Origin: Herpetosiphon llansteffanensis
GTDB taxonomy: Bacteria > Chloroflexota > Chloroflexia > Chloroflexales > Herpetosiphonaceae
DNA: 64,000 nucleotides
Direction: 5' to 3'
NCBI RefSeq assembly: GCF_003205875.1
Contig: NZ_PUBZ01000136.1
Coordinates: forward strand, 1-64,000
The first letter of the stretch is position 1. Every line of letters starts with the position of its first letter. Shown one piece after another: positions 56,262-64,000 of the stretch. Both the position numbers and the translations under genes were made by a program. The notes beneath the pieces are model-generated. The model saw nothing but the letters and a program-made list of their open reading frames with translations, did no database searches and had not been told where the DNA came from.

Positions 56262-57161
56262 ATGGGCGAATTAATCTTTCGAGCAATGGGTTGCGAAGTT
56301 GCAGTGCTCAGCGATCAGCCAATCGATCTTTCTGCTGTGCCGCAATGGTTTGAGGCTTGTGAGCAAACGCTCAGCCGCTTTCGCCCAAATAGCGAACTGA
56401 TGAGCCTCAACCGCAGGGCTGGGCGACCACTTGCGGTTAGCCAAACCCTGTGGGACGTGCTTGGCCTGGCGCTCGATGCGGCGGTTTGGAGCAATGGCTT
56501 GGTTGTGCCAACGATCTTGCCTGCACTCTTGCATGCTGGCTACGATCGCTCGTTTGAATTGTTAGCCAATGCGCTGGGCGATTCGGCAGTTTTGCATGCT
56601 CAGCCACAAACTGCTTTGGCAATTTCGCTACGTGAGCAAGGCCGTTTGGTACAGCTTGCCCGTGATACAGCGCTTGATTTGGGTGGCATCGCCAAGGGTT
56701 GGGCCGCTGATCAGGCAGCTCACCAGTTGGGCCAACAGGCTGCTTGTTTGGTCGATGTTGGTGGCGATTTGGCGACCGCTGGTCAGCGCCACGATGGCTT
56801 AGCTTGGGCGGTTGGCGTGCCAAATCCGCGTAGCCAACAGCGTGAAGCTATGCTCTGGTTTGCATCGGGCGGCGTGGCAACCTCAGGAGTCGATTATCGG
56901 CGTTGGCGCAAAGGCGATCGCTGGCACCACCACATCATCGACCCGCGCACTGGCGAACCAAGTACCAGCGATGTGCTGAGCGCAACAGTGATAGCACCAA
57001 GTGCGGTGCAGGCCGAAGTTGCCGCCAAAATCGTTGTGTTGTTGGGCCTTGCACAAGGTTTAGCCTGGATTAATCAACAGCCAAGCTTTGCCTGCATGGC
57101 GTTTGATCATAGCGGCCAAAGCCACACCTGCGAACGCTTTGATCACTATCGTTGGGAGTAA
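56262..57161 (+). CDS. apbE: FAD:protein FMN transferase (ApbE)
   Basis: A 299-residue enzyme that uses FAD to attach FMN covalently to Thr/Ser of redox proteins. The N-terminal MGCEVAVLS matches the family start, TLSRFRPNSELMSLNRRAG follows, and DLGGIAKGWAADQAAHQL and CLVDVGGDLATAG hold the flavin and magnesium contacts; IIDPRTGEPSTSDVLSATV is the conserved end. No lipobox is seen, so the enzyme may be cytoplasmic or exported by other means. AAAGG lies 6 bp before ATG 56262. Its stop lies 2 bp before the start of the ferric reductase-like gene. Confidence 0.92.
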   Translation: MGELIFRAMGCEVAVLSDQPIDLSAVPQWFEACEQTLSRFRPNSELMSLNRRAGRPLAVSQTLWDVLGLALDAAVWSNGLVVPTILPALLHAGYDRSFELLANALGDSAVLHAQPQTALAISLREQGRLVQLARDTALDLGGIAKGWAADQAAHQLGQQAACLVDVGGDLATAGQRHDGLAWAVGVPNPRSQQREAMLWFASGGVATSGVDYRRWRKGDRWHHHIIDPRTGEPSTSDVLSATVIAPSAVQAEVAAKIVVLLGLAQGLAWINQQPSFACMAFDHSGQSHTCERFDHYRWE

Positions 57162-57163
57162 AT

Positions 57164-58093
57164 ATGAGTGCTTCAGAACACGATAAAGCAGCCAGATTAG
57201 CGGCGATTCGCGCGCAAAACGCTGCCAAAAAAGCCCAAGCTGCCGAGCCAACTGAGCCAGCGCCGCAAGATAAAGCAGCCAGATTAGCGGCGATTCGCGC
57301 CCAAAATGCTGCCAAAAAAAGCGAGCCTGTTGCAAACCCCGTTGTGGCAGCGCCAGCGCTTGTTAAGCAGGCTGCACCAGTTGCAGCGCCTAGCGCTGAT
57401 GAATTGCTCGAAGCTGCTAGTGCCAGCCTTATGAGCTTGATGCTGGCTTTGGTCATCGGTATTGTTGCTGCCGTGCTGGTGCTGCCGCGCTGGATTCCTG
57501 GCCTCAGTAGCTCGCTGCTTGGCGAGCAACCCAAAGCTTTTTGGTATCTTTCGCGCTCAAGTGGCTTGGTGGCCTATAGCTTGGTCTGGCTTTCGATGTT
57601 GTTTGGGCTTTCGCTGACAGGCAAGGTAGCGCGTTTGTGGAATGGCGGCCCAACAATGCTTGATCTGCATCAACATGCCAGCATTTTAGGCATTGGTTTT
57701 GGCCTGTTTCATACCGTGATTTTGCTTGGCGATGGCTATAGCAATTACACATTAAAACAACTGCTCGTGCCATTTGCCAGCAGCCAATATAAACCGCTGT
57801 GGGTTGGCTTGGGTCAAGTTGGTTTGTATGGGCTGGCGATCGTCACCATGAGTTTTTGGCTCAAACGCTGGATTGGCCGCAGCGCTTGGCGGATTATTCA
57901 CTACGCTAGTTTTGGCTTGTTTTTGCTCGTTTTGGCCCACGGTATTTTCAGCGGCAGCGATACCAGCATGCCATTGGTAACGCTCTGGTATTGGGCAACT
58001 GGAGCCAGCGTTGTGTTTATGACGCTCTATCGGGTGTTGATTATGCGCCGTAGCAAACCCTTGCCCAGTGTTGCTGCAACGCCGCGCGCTTAA
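57164..58093 (+). CDS. Ferric-reductase-like heme membrane protein with duplicated N-terminal motif
   Basis: A 309-residue protein. The cytoplasmic N-terminus has the 17-residue motif DKAARLAAIRAQNAAKK twice (about residues 6-22 and 37-53), with nearly identical DNA. Then about six helices of the ferric-reductase/YedZ-type domain: FWYLSRSSGLVAYSLVWLS, MLDLHQHASILGIGFGLFHT and WRIIHYASFGLFLLVLAHG. The histidine pairs in helices 3 and 5 are the likely heme ligands. No FAD/NAD domain is fused. With apbE and the PepSY protein this suggests a membrane electron-transfer unit. Confidence 0.85.
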   Translation: MSASEHDKAARLAAIRAQNAAKKAQAAEPTEPAPQDKAARLAAIRAQNAAKKSEPVANPVVAAPALVKQAAPVAAPSADELLEAASASLMSLMLALVIGIVAAVLVLPRWIPGLSSSLLGEQPKAFWYLSRSSGLVAYSLVWLSMLFGLSLTGKVARLWNGGPTMLDLHQHASILGIGFGLFHTVILLGDGYSNYTLKQLLVPFASSQYKPLWVGLGQVGLYGLAIVTMSFWLKRWIGRSAWRIIHYASFGLFLLVLAHGIFSGSDTSMPLVTLWYWATGASVVFMTLYRVLIMRRSKPLPSVAATPRA

Positions 58094-58166
58094 TATGCTA
58101 ATGCTTGCCAAACGTGATACCATAGCAGCATTGATTGATCGAGAAGTTTGATTAAAAGGTGTTGCT

Positions 58167-61085
58167 ATGGGGATGTCGTTTGTTACGCCACACTATTTAT
58201 GGCTGTTATTGTTGTTAGTTCCAGTTGTGGCTTTGGGGTGGTTTAATGGGCGGCGCTTTCAACGCAGCCGCTTAATTGGCTCGTTGCTGTTGCGCAGTTT
58301 GTTGCTGATCACGCTGATTGGCTCGTTGGCAGGCGCGCAAATCATCTCGCCCGTTAAACAACTCACGACAATCTTTTTGGTCGATACTTCCGACTCGATT
58401 ACCCCCAACCAACGTAGCCAACAAGACCAATTTATTGCCGATGCCTTGCAAACGATGCCCAAAGATGATCAAGCGGCGATTATTGTGTTTGGCCAAAATG
58501 CCCTGATTGAACGGTTGCCCTCGGAAGTGCGCACGCTCAGCCGCATTCAATCGGTGCCAATTGCGGCCCGCACCGATTTAGAGCAAGCCATGACCTTGAG
58601 TTTTGCCTTGTTTCCCGCCGATACCCAAAAACGGGTGGTGCTGCTCTCCGATGGTGGCGAGAATAGTGGCCAAGCGCTCAAAGCCTTGGAATTAGCCCAA
58701 GATCGCCAAATTGTGGTCGATGTGGTTACGGTTGAGCAAATGGGCGGAGCTGAAGTTGCAATCACCGCTTTGCGCATGCCCGGTCAAGCTCGCATTGGCC
58801 AAGAGTTGCAAATTGTCGCGCAGATTGATAGTAACGAAGCTCAGGATGCCACAATTCGCATTTTGATCGACCGTGAATTGTATGCAGAAGAAGCTTTGGC
58901 CTTGCCCAAAGGCACTTTAGAATATACCTCAACCGTGGTGTTAAATGATCAAGGTTTCCATAAAGTTTCTGCCCAAATTATCCCAACCAACGATATTCGC
59001 AAGCAAAATAACGAAGCGACAGCCTTGGTCAATCTGCAAGGGCCACCAAAAATTTTGGTGGTGGCCAACGAACCTGCCGATGCAGAAAATATTGCGCCTG
59101 CACTCGAAGCTGCCAATTTGCAAGTTACGGTCGTTGGCCCAACTGGCTTGCCCACAACCTTAGCCGATTTAGCCGATTACGAAGCAGTGATTTTGGCCAA
59201 CGTGCCTGAACGCTTGGTTGCCGAGGAGTCGCAACAAGCGCTGCAAACCTTTGTGCGCGATCTTGGGCGTGGCTTTGTGATGATTGGCGGCGAGAACAGT
59301 TATGGGATTGGTGGCTATACAAGCACGCCAATCGAAGAACTATTGCCCGTCGAAATGCAATTGCGCAATCGCGAAAAATACCCACCAGTTAGCGTTGCGG
59401 TGGTGTTTGATATTTCTGGCAGTATGAGCGCGCAAGTTGGCGGTCGCGAGAAGGTGACCCTGGCCTCGGAAGGTGCGGCGCGGGTGGTGCAATTGCTGCG
59501 CGATTTCGATGAAATAACCGTGCTGCCGTTTGATAGCGCTGTGCAAAACCAATATGGGCCGGTAGCTGGCTCGGAGCGCGAAGTAGCCCAAGGCGAAATT
59601 ATTGCCCGTGGCGTAACTGGCGGCGGCGGCATCAACGTCCACGATTCGTTGGTTGCTGCTGGCAGCGTGCTCAAAGGCCGCGATGCACCAATTCGTCACA
59701 TTATTTTGCTGGCTGATGGCTCGGATTCGCAGCAACAAGAAAATGCTGTCCGTCTGACCGATGAGCATCGGCGCTTGGGCATTACCACCAGCACGATTGC
59801 GATTGGCAATGGTGGCGATGTAAGCTTTTTGAATAATGTGGCGGTTGCTGGTGGCGGGCGGCACTTTTTAGTTGAAAATGCGCTGGCGTTGCCCGATATT
59901 GTGTTGCAAGATGCCCAACTTTCGCTGGCCCCGTATATCGTTGAAAAAAGCTTTTTGCCTTTGCTTGGCAGCGATAGCGTGATTATGGCCAATTTGAATA
60001 CGGCGAATTGGCCGCAATTGCTTGGCTACAATGGCACAATGGCCAAAGATAATGCGAATATCGTCTTGTGGGCCGATGAAGATGCGCCGCTGTTGGCCCA
60101 ATGGCAATATGGTTTAGGCCGTTCAGTTGCTTGGATGAGCGATATGAAAGGCAAGTGGGGCACAAACCTCACGCGCTGGGATCAATTTCCGCGCTTAATT
60201 GCCCAAATGGTTGGCTGGACGCTGCCGGTTGTCTCCAACGAAACGATTAGCGTCAATGCCAGCTTTGTTGGCCCAGAAATGGAAGTAACCCTTATTGCCC
60301 GCGATCCCAACGATACGCCGATTACTGGCCTGATTGTTGATGGCAATGTGGTGAATGATGGTGGTTCGCAAGCTGGCATTAACTTGGTCGAAGTCAGTGC
60401 TGGCATTTATCAAGGCCGCATCAGCAGCCCTGGCGCTGGCACCTACTTTTTGCAACTAGCTGGGCGCAATGGCGAAGGTCAAGCGGTGTTTCAAGAAACT
60501 GCTGGGGTCATCGTGCCCTATTCGCCAGAATATCGCCAAGGCCAATCGAACCCCAACTTGTTGAGCACGATTGCCCAACGCAGCCAAGGCCGCGTTTTGA
60601 CCGATCCAACCACGGTTTTTGAGCATTCGCTTGAACTGGTAACCAGAGCTACCCCAATTCACTTTAATTTACTGTTGGCAGCGCTGCTGCTCTTATTGCT
60701 TGATATTGCTGTGCGCCGGTTGCGTTTTGGCCAATTGGGCAACGTTTTGGCAGGTGTGCGTCGTCGCCAAGCTGCGCCATCGCAAACCATGGGCGATTTG
60801 GCCGCAGCCAAGCAACGAGCACGCACGAAAATGGGCCAAACTACATCAGAACCCAGCCCAATTGCCAGCAAGGAAGCGCCAGTGTATAAGCCTGGAGCGA
60901 ACTATACGCCACCAGCCGCTCAGCCCAAACCTGAGCCATCAACGGTTGCGCCGCCGCAGCCAAAGCCAAGTGCACCAGCGCCAACGCCAACCCAAGGGCC
61001 ACCACCAAAGCAAGCGAATCTCGATGAGATTACTGATCCATTAGAGCGTTTGCGAGCAGCCAAAAATCGTGCTCGTCGCCAATAG
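58167..61085 (+). CDS. Large membrane protein with two VWA domains and a GATase-like segment
   Basis: A 972-residue protein. Two N-terminal helices (YLWLLLLLVPVVALGWF and LIGSLLLRSLLLITLIGSLA) precede a first VWA domain (about 72-195; LVDTSDSITPNQRS as MIDAS), a beta-rich link, a class I glutamine-amidotransferase-like segment (about 292-395; RGFVMIGGENSYGIGG, without an obvious catalytic Cys), a second VWA domain (about 410-555; VVFDISGSMSAQVGG), a further beta region, a C-terminal helix (NLLLAALLLLLLDIAV), and a Pro/Gln-rich tail. This arrangement is known in uncharacterised proteins of Chloroflexota and Planctomycetes. ATG 58167 follows AAAAGG by 7 bp. Confidence 0.83.
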   Translation: MGMSFVTPHYLWLLLLLVPVVALGWFNGRRFQRSRLIGSLLLRSLLLITLIGSLAGAQIISPVKQLTTIFLVDTSDSITPNQRSQQDQFIADALQTMPKDDQAAIIVFGQNALIERLPSEVRTLSRIQSVPIAARTDLEQAMTLSFALFPADTQKRVVLLSDGGENSGQALKALELAQDRQIVVDVVTVEQMGGAEVAITALRMPGQARIGQELQIVAQIDSNEAQDATIRILIDRELYAEEALALPKGTLEYTSTVVLNDQGFHKVSAQIIPTNDIRKQNNEATALVNLQGPPKILVVANEPADAENIAPALEAANLQVTVVGPTGLPTTLADLADYEAVILANVPERLVAEESQQALQTFVRDLGRGFVMIGGENSYGIGGYTSTPIEELLPVEMQLRNREKYPPVSVAVVFDISGSMSAQVGGREKVTLASEGAARVVQLLRDFDEITVLPFDSAVQNQYGPVAGSEREVAQGEIIARGVTGGGGINVHDSLVAAGSVLKGRDAPIRHIILLADGSDSQQQENAVRLTDEHRRLGITTSTIAIGNGGDVSFLNNVAVAGGGRHFLVENALALPDIVLQDAQLSLAPYIVEKSFLPLLGSDSVIMANLNTANWPQLLGYNGTMAKDNANIVLWADEDAPLLAQWQYGLGRSVAWMSDMKGKWGTNLTRWDQFPRLIAQMVGWTLPVVSNETISVNASFVGPEMEVTLIARDPNDTPITGLIVDGNVVNDGGSQAGINLVEVSAGIYQGRISSPGAGTYFLQLAGRNGEGQAVFQETAGVIVPYSPEYRQGQSNPNLLSTIAQRSQGRVLTDPTTVFEHSLELVTRATPIHFNLLLAALLLLLLDIAVRRLRFGQLGNVLAGVRRRQAAPSQTMGDLAAAKQRARTKMGQTTSEPSPIASKEAPVYKPGANYTPPAAQPKPEPSTVAPPQPKPSAPAPTPTQGPPPKQANLDEITDPLERLRAAKNRARRQ

Positions 61086-61120
61086 CCTAGCCTAAATAAT
61101 ATCTGAAGAGGAGAAAACCC

Positions 61121-62397
61121 ATGTTAACGCCTGTTAAAGGCAATTCTGCAATCTTGCGCTTTATCAAGCCCACATTAATTATCATAGCCATTGTTAGTTT
61201 CATTCAATTTACTGTGATCTATGGATTCATGGTTGCGATTACAAAAAATATGACTGACTTTCCATCATTTTATTGGGCGAGTGATGCGTTCTTTAATCAA
61301 GGTATTTCGCCATACAACATTAAAATTATCCAATCATATTTTGATAAAACCATATTTCCCTTTATCTATATTCCACCAAGTATCCTTCTATTTTATCCAT
61401 TATCGCTAATGAATTATAATAATGCATTTATTGTTTATTTATTTATTAATCATATTGCATTATTATTTTTTGTGTTACTTTTAATTAAATATTTTAATAT
61501 TAAATTATTATCAAATCAATCATTGCTATTGATAATTATGATATATAACGCACATCCGATTTTGTTGAATATTGATTATGGATAGATAAATTTATTTGTG
61601 ATTATATCTTTATTGTTATTTATTATGTTACGTAATAAAATGCAGTTTATTGCTTGTACTTTTTTAGCTCTTGCAACCATTATAAAAATGTATCCAATTA
61701 TTATTATATTAATTTTATTAGTAACTAGAAAATATAAAATTTTTATGAAAACCATACTTGCAATAAGCTTAATTATTGGTACATCAATGATCTTTATTCC
61801 AAAATTTGTATGGCAAGATTGGTTTTTTACTGTAGTTCCTACTGGAAGCTATGGGGAATCGCCAAAAGGCTTACCGGCAATATCTCAAATCCATAATCAA
61901 TCATTTAATGGTTTTTTTGCACGATTATTTACACAGCAAGAAGGTTCATATCATATTATGAATTATCCTTGGTTAGCAAAAATCAGTACCTATAGTGTTT
62001 GTGCGGTAATATTTGCTATTACGGTATCCATTTTTTATAAATACTTGAGAATTGATCGTGACGATATAATTGAAAAAATAGTTTTTGCAACTACGCCATT
62101 GATTTTTTAATTGCACCTCTTTCATGGATTCACCATATTCTGCTAGTTTACCCAACTATTCTTTATTTGTTTAAAGTATACTATGCTGAATATCCAGTAA
62201 AAATGAATATTCGCTTTATTGGAATTAATAGTATTGCAGTCTGTTTATCACTATTTCAACTAGGGACACCACGAATCCCAGCATTGCCGCTGGTATTTAT
62301 CCTCTGGTTAATGATGCTAGAAGTTATTGTTAAACAGCAATCATTGCGCCCAACCGTAATCCAAGCACAACCAATTGAAGCGCTTAGCCATAGTTAA
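61121..62397 (+). pseudogene. GT87-like glycosyltransferase pseudogene (DUF2029)
   Basis: The reading continues over 425 codons with two lesions. At 61583-61585 a TAG interrupts ...LLNIDYG / INLFVIISLL..., where the GT87 family has the motif GQxN; a single C-to-T change of CAG (Gln) would explain it. At 62102-62109 a run of six T should be seven to keep the frame (...IF / LIAPLSWIHHILL). The restored product is a membrane protein of about ten helices. It is AT-rich compared with the VWA gene upstream. GAGGAG precedes ATG 61121. It is followed by the roadblock gene on the other strand. Confidence 0.8.
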
Positions 62398-62399
62398 AT

Positions 62400-62441
62400 A
62401 AAAATCCTACGAGCAGCAGGCAAACGCAACACTCGTAGGAT
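62400..62441 (-). terminator. Rho-independent terminator of the roadblock gene
   Basis: ATCCTACGAG (62404-62413) pairs with CTCGTAGGAT (62432-62441) around an 18-base loop; on the minus strand it is followed by TTTTTATTTAAC. Confidence 0.82.
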
Positions 62442-62450
62442 AGTTGGATT

Positions 62451-62813
62451 TTAGAGGGTATCTTGGAGTTTTACGACCAATTGTTTGAGGGCAAAGCGGG
62501 CGCGGCCCAGGTTGCCGCCGCCATTGACTGCCAACACAGCGAAGTAGCCGGGGATGATTTGCGATGCCAAGTAGGTGGCATTATCGGTCTCAACCGCGAC
62601 ATCACGGACTTGGCCAGCCTTTAAGCGCGAGGCGGCTCCCGCAGCGGCGGCAGCAAGGCCGCCAAGCTCCACTTCAGCAACATCTTTGCTAAAGTTTGCA
62701 TCAACATCGTTGAGGAGCATTTCAACGCCCAGCCCGTCTGTCCCCACGACTCCGGCCAATTTAACACCGGGTACGTTTTCAATCGCGCTGGCCAAAATGT
62801 CTTTCATCCCCAT
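62451..62813 (-). CDS. Roadblock/LC7-domain protein
   Basis: A 120-residue protein. MKDILASAIENVPGVKLAGV, VVGTDGLGVEMLL, LGGLAAAAAGAASRLKAGQV and YFAVLAVNGGGNLGRARFAL give the roadblock/longin fold, seen in proteins that regulate small GTPases such as MglA. No small GTPase gene is in the window. AAGGAG lies 5 bp before the ATG. It lies downstream of ybaB-recR on the same strand. Confidence 0.82.
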   Translation of the reverse strand: MGMKDILASAIENVPGVKLAGVVGTDGLGVEMLLNDVDANFSKDVAEVELGGLAAAAAGAASRLKAGQVRDVAVETDNATYLASQIIPGYFAVLAVNGGGNLGRARFALKQLVVKLQDTL

Positions 62814-62897
62814 AGTGGCTCCTTATCAACAAACTGTGCAGTGAGTTCTGATGTTTGAGCTATCATACCACACCGCGACCGCTCTGCAATGCGCTGC

Positions 62898-63512
62898 TTA
62901 CATTTCGCGGCGGCCTTGCAGCGCGCGACCCAAGGTTACTTCATCTGCATACTCTAAATCGCTGCCCATCGGCAAGCCCCGCGCCAAGCGGGTTACGCGA
63001 ATACCCAAGGGGATAATCTCACGCGCCAGATAGGCTGCCGTGGCATCGCCCTCAAGGTTGGGGTTGGTCGAAAGAATCACTTCTTCGATTGGTTCAACCC
63101 GCAAGCGACTGAGCAACTCGCGAATTTTCAAATCTTCGGGGTTAATGCCTTCGACAGGCGAAATTGCGCCGTGCAGCACATGATACAGCCCTTTGAACTC
63201 GCCAGTACGCTCCAACGCCACCACATCCAGCGGCTCCTCGACCACACAAACTTGGCGTTCATTGCGATTGGCATTGGTGCAAATGCTGCACGGGTCATCA
63301 ACCGTAATATTAAAGCAGCGATTGCAAAAAATCGTGGTATCTTTCATGGCCATAATCGCGTTGGCCAAGCGCTCCGATTGCTCGCGTTTGGCGCGCAGCA
63401 GATAGAAAACCAAGCGTGAGGCCGATTTTGGCCCAATTCCAGGCAAGCGATTAAATTCATCAATTAATTTTGAAACTGGTTCTGGCGTAATTGTATCGTA
63501 CCCAAATGCCAC
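62898..63512 (-). CDS. recR: Recombination mediator protein RecR
   Basis: A 204-residue protein that works with RecO and RecF to load RecA. The helix-hairpin-helix FNRLPGIGPKSASRLVFYLL, the zinc finger CNRCFNITVDDPCSICTN, and the Toprim domain (CVVEEPLDVVALERTGEF; VILSTNPNLEGDATAAYLA) are all present. The start is GTG 63512 with GGAG 8 bp upstream. It follows ybaB, as in many bacteria. Confidence 0.96.
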   Translation of the reverse strand: MAFGYDTITPEPVSKLIDEFNRLPGIGPKSASRLVFYLLRAKREQSERLANAIMAMKDTTIFCNRCFNITVDDPCSICTNANRNERQVCVVEEPLDVVALERTGEFKGLYHVLHGAISPVEGINPEDLKIRELLSRLRVEPIEEVILSTNPNLEGDATAAYLAREIIPLGIRVTRLARGLPMGSDLEYADEVTLGRALQGRREM

Positions 63513-63535
63513 AGTACACGCTCCACAGTTAAGTT

Positions 63536-63563
63536 AAAACAGGGTGGTCGCACGACCACCCTG
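63536..63563 (-). terminator. Hairpin between ybaB and recR
   Basis: CAGGGTGGTC and GACCACCCTG (63540-63563) form a perfect 10-bp stem around GCAC/GTGC, followed by TTTT on the minus strand. It may attenuate read-through from ybaB to recR. Confidence 0.75.
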
Positions 63564-63583
63564 AATCGGGGTTAGCCGCCGTT

Positions 63584-63889
63584 TTAGAATAAGCCAGGAA
63601 TGTTCAAGCCGCCAGTGAGTGGCCCCATTTTGGCGTTTGAAAGCTCTTCGGCCTTCTTCGAGGCATCGTTGATTGCCAACATCAGCAAATCTTGTAGCAT
63701 TTCAATTTCGTTGGGGTCAACCGCTTCTGGTGCAATGACAATGCTGAGAATTTCGCGGTGGCCATTCATTTTGACTTCAATCACACCGCCGCCAGCGCTG
63801 CCTTCGACCAAGGTTTTGCCCAAATCTTCTTGAGCTTGCATCAATTTCTTTTGCATTTGTTGCAATTGATTGAGCATTTTGCGATCCAT
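63584..63889 (-). CDS. ybaB: YbaB/EbfC nucleoid-associated protein
   Basis: A 101-residue DNA-binding protein. MLNQLQQMQKKLMQAQEDLG is the typical N-terminal helix, VEGSAGGGVIEVKMNGHREI the beta sheet, and AINDASKKAEELSNAKMGPL the C-terminal helix. It binds DNA as a dimer and is usually encoded between dnaX and recR. AAGGAG lies 7 bp before the ATG. Confidence 0.95.
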   Translation of the reverse strand: MDRKMLNQLQQMQKKLMQAQEDLGKTLVEGSAGGGVIEVKMNGHREILSIVIAPEAVDPNEIEMLQDLLMLAINDASKKAEELSNAKMGPLTGGLNIPGLF

Positions 63890-63966
63890 TATGATACTCC
63901 TTTGTAGAAAATTGCTATCCTAAAGCAGTGCAAGTATAAGAAATTCAATCTAAATGTCAAAGTAGT

Positions 63967-64000
63967 TTAGCTGCCATCCTCTTGCACGCCAACAATGCGG
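63967..64000 (-). CDS. C-terminal end of a gene upstream of ybaB, possibly dnaX
   Basis: On the minus strand the last ten codons before TAA (63967-63969) read RIVGVQEDGS. Gene order dnaX-ybaB-recR is common in bacteria, and this position is where dnaX would end. Ten residues cannot prove it, so the symbol is left empty. Confidence 0.35.
   Translation of the reverse strand, partial: RIVGVQEDGS

Overview
The window looks like a chromosomal segment of a Chloroflexota bacterium, most probably a Herpetosiphon-like member of the Chloroflexia. That assignment is inference. It rests on moderate GC with TTG/GCC-rich coding, many single-domain 'housekeeping' genes in short operons, a secreted protein (27122-29458) with a C-terminal domain of a kind I associate with Chloroflexia secreted proteins, a dnaX-ybaB-recR order at the right edge, and intergenic space filled with short GC-rich palindromic and TTCGTG-type repeats. 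There is no rRNA, CRISPR array, transposase or phage module; one tRNA-Arg(TCG) is present.

Layout. 1-344 holds a 140-bp tandem repeat. 427-3402 (+) is a three-gene operon (DUF2270 membrane protein, GH57-like protein, PP2C-like phosphatase) driven by a near-perfect promoter. 3347-6273 (-) carries a methyltransferase, a nucleotidyltransferase-like protein and a GT-C-type membrane protein. 6419-7922 (+) has DUF3291, GNAT and a small membrane protein. 7976-12291 (-) has PepF, an acidic-tailed protein, RuvC and a CrtC/AttH-like lipocalin protein. 12374-17117 (-) is an AT-richer array of eight tandem paralogous membrane proteins with a PH-like central domain, ending in a strong terminator. 17215-27045 holds a thioredoxin-like lipoprotein, acyl-CoA dehydrogenase, GAF histidine kinase, TauE/SafE half-transporter, RlmB/TrmH, an M50-like protease and an ADP-forming acyl-CoA synthetase paired with a BioD-like/DRTGG protein. 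27122-37821 contains the secreted PPC protein, a repeat island, an Rossmann reductase, DNA-alkylation repair genes (MGMT and an Ada-AlkA fusion), FolK, a patatin, an LRR protein, and an orphan ParA with a zinc ribbon. 38157-49925 contains exported proteins, FtsK, Pgk, two AT-rich lipocalin-like proteins, a second paralog array (four small membrane proteins, recently duplicated), Pgi and a zinc-ribbon protein. 50145-63889 holds a UbiB-like kinase, a methyltransferase, a two-component system divergent from a PepSY/ApbE/ferric-reductase operon, a large VWA protein, a GT87 pseudogene, a roadblock protein, RecR and YbaB, with the tail of a probable dnaX at the edge.

The most noteworthy points are the eight-paralog PH-like membrane array (with one member degenerate at both ends); the redox locus at 52865-58093, whose divergent intergenic region carries three perfect 11-bp direct repeats plus an inverted copy, a likely operator; the four-copy array showing near-identical 122-bp DNA repeats; two candidate leaderless promoters; and a recurrent extended -10 sequence, TGCTAYAAT. 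All functional statements come from reading motifs by eye; no database search was run.
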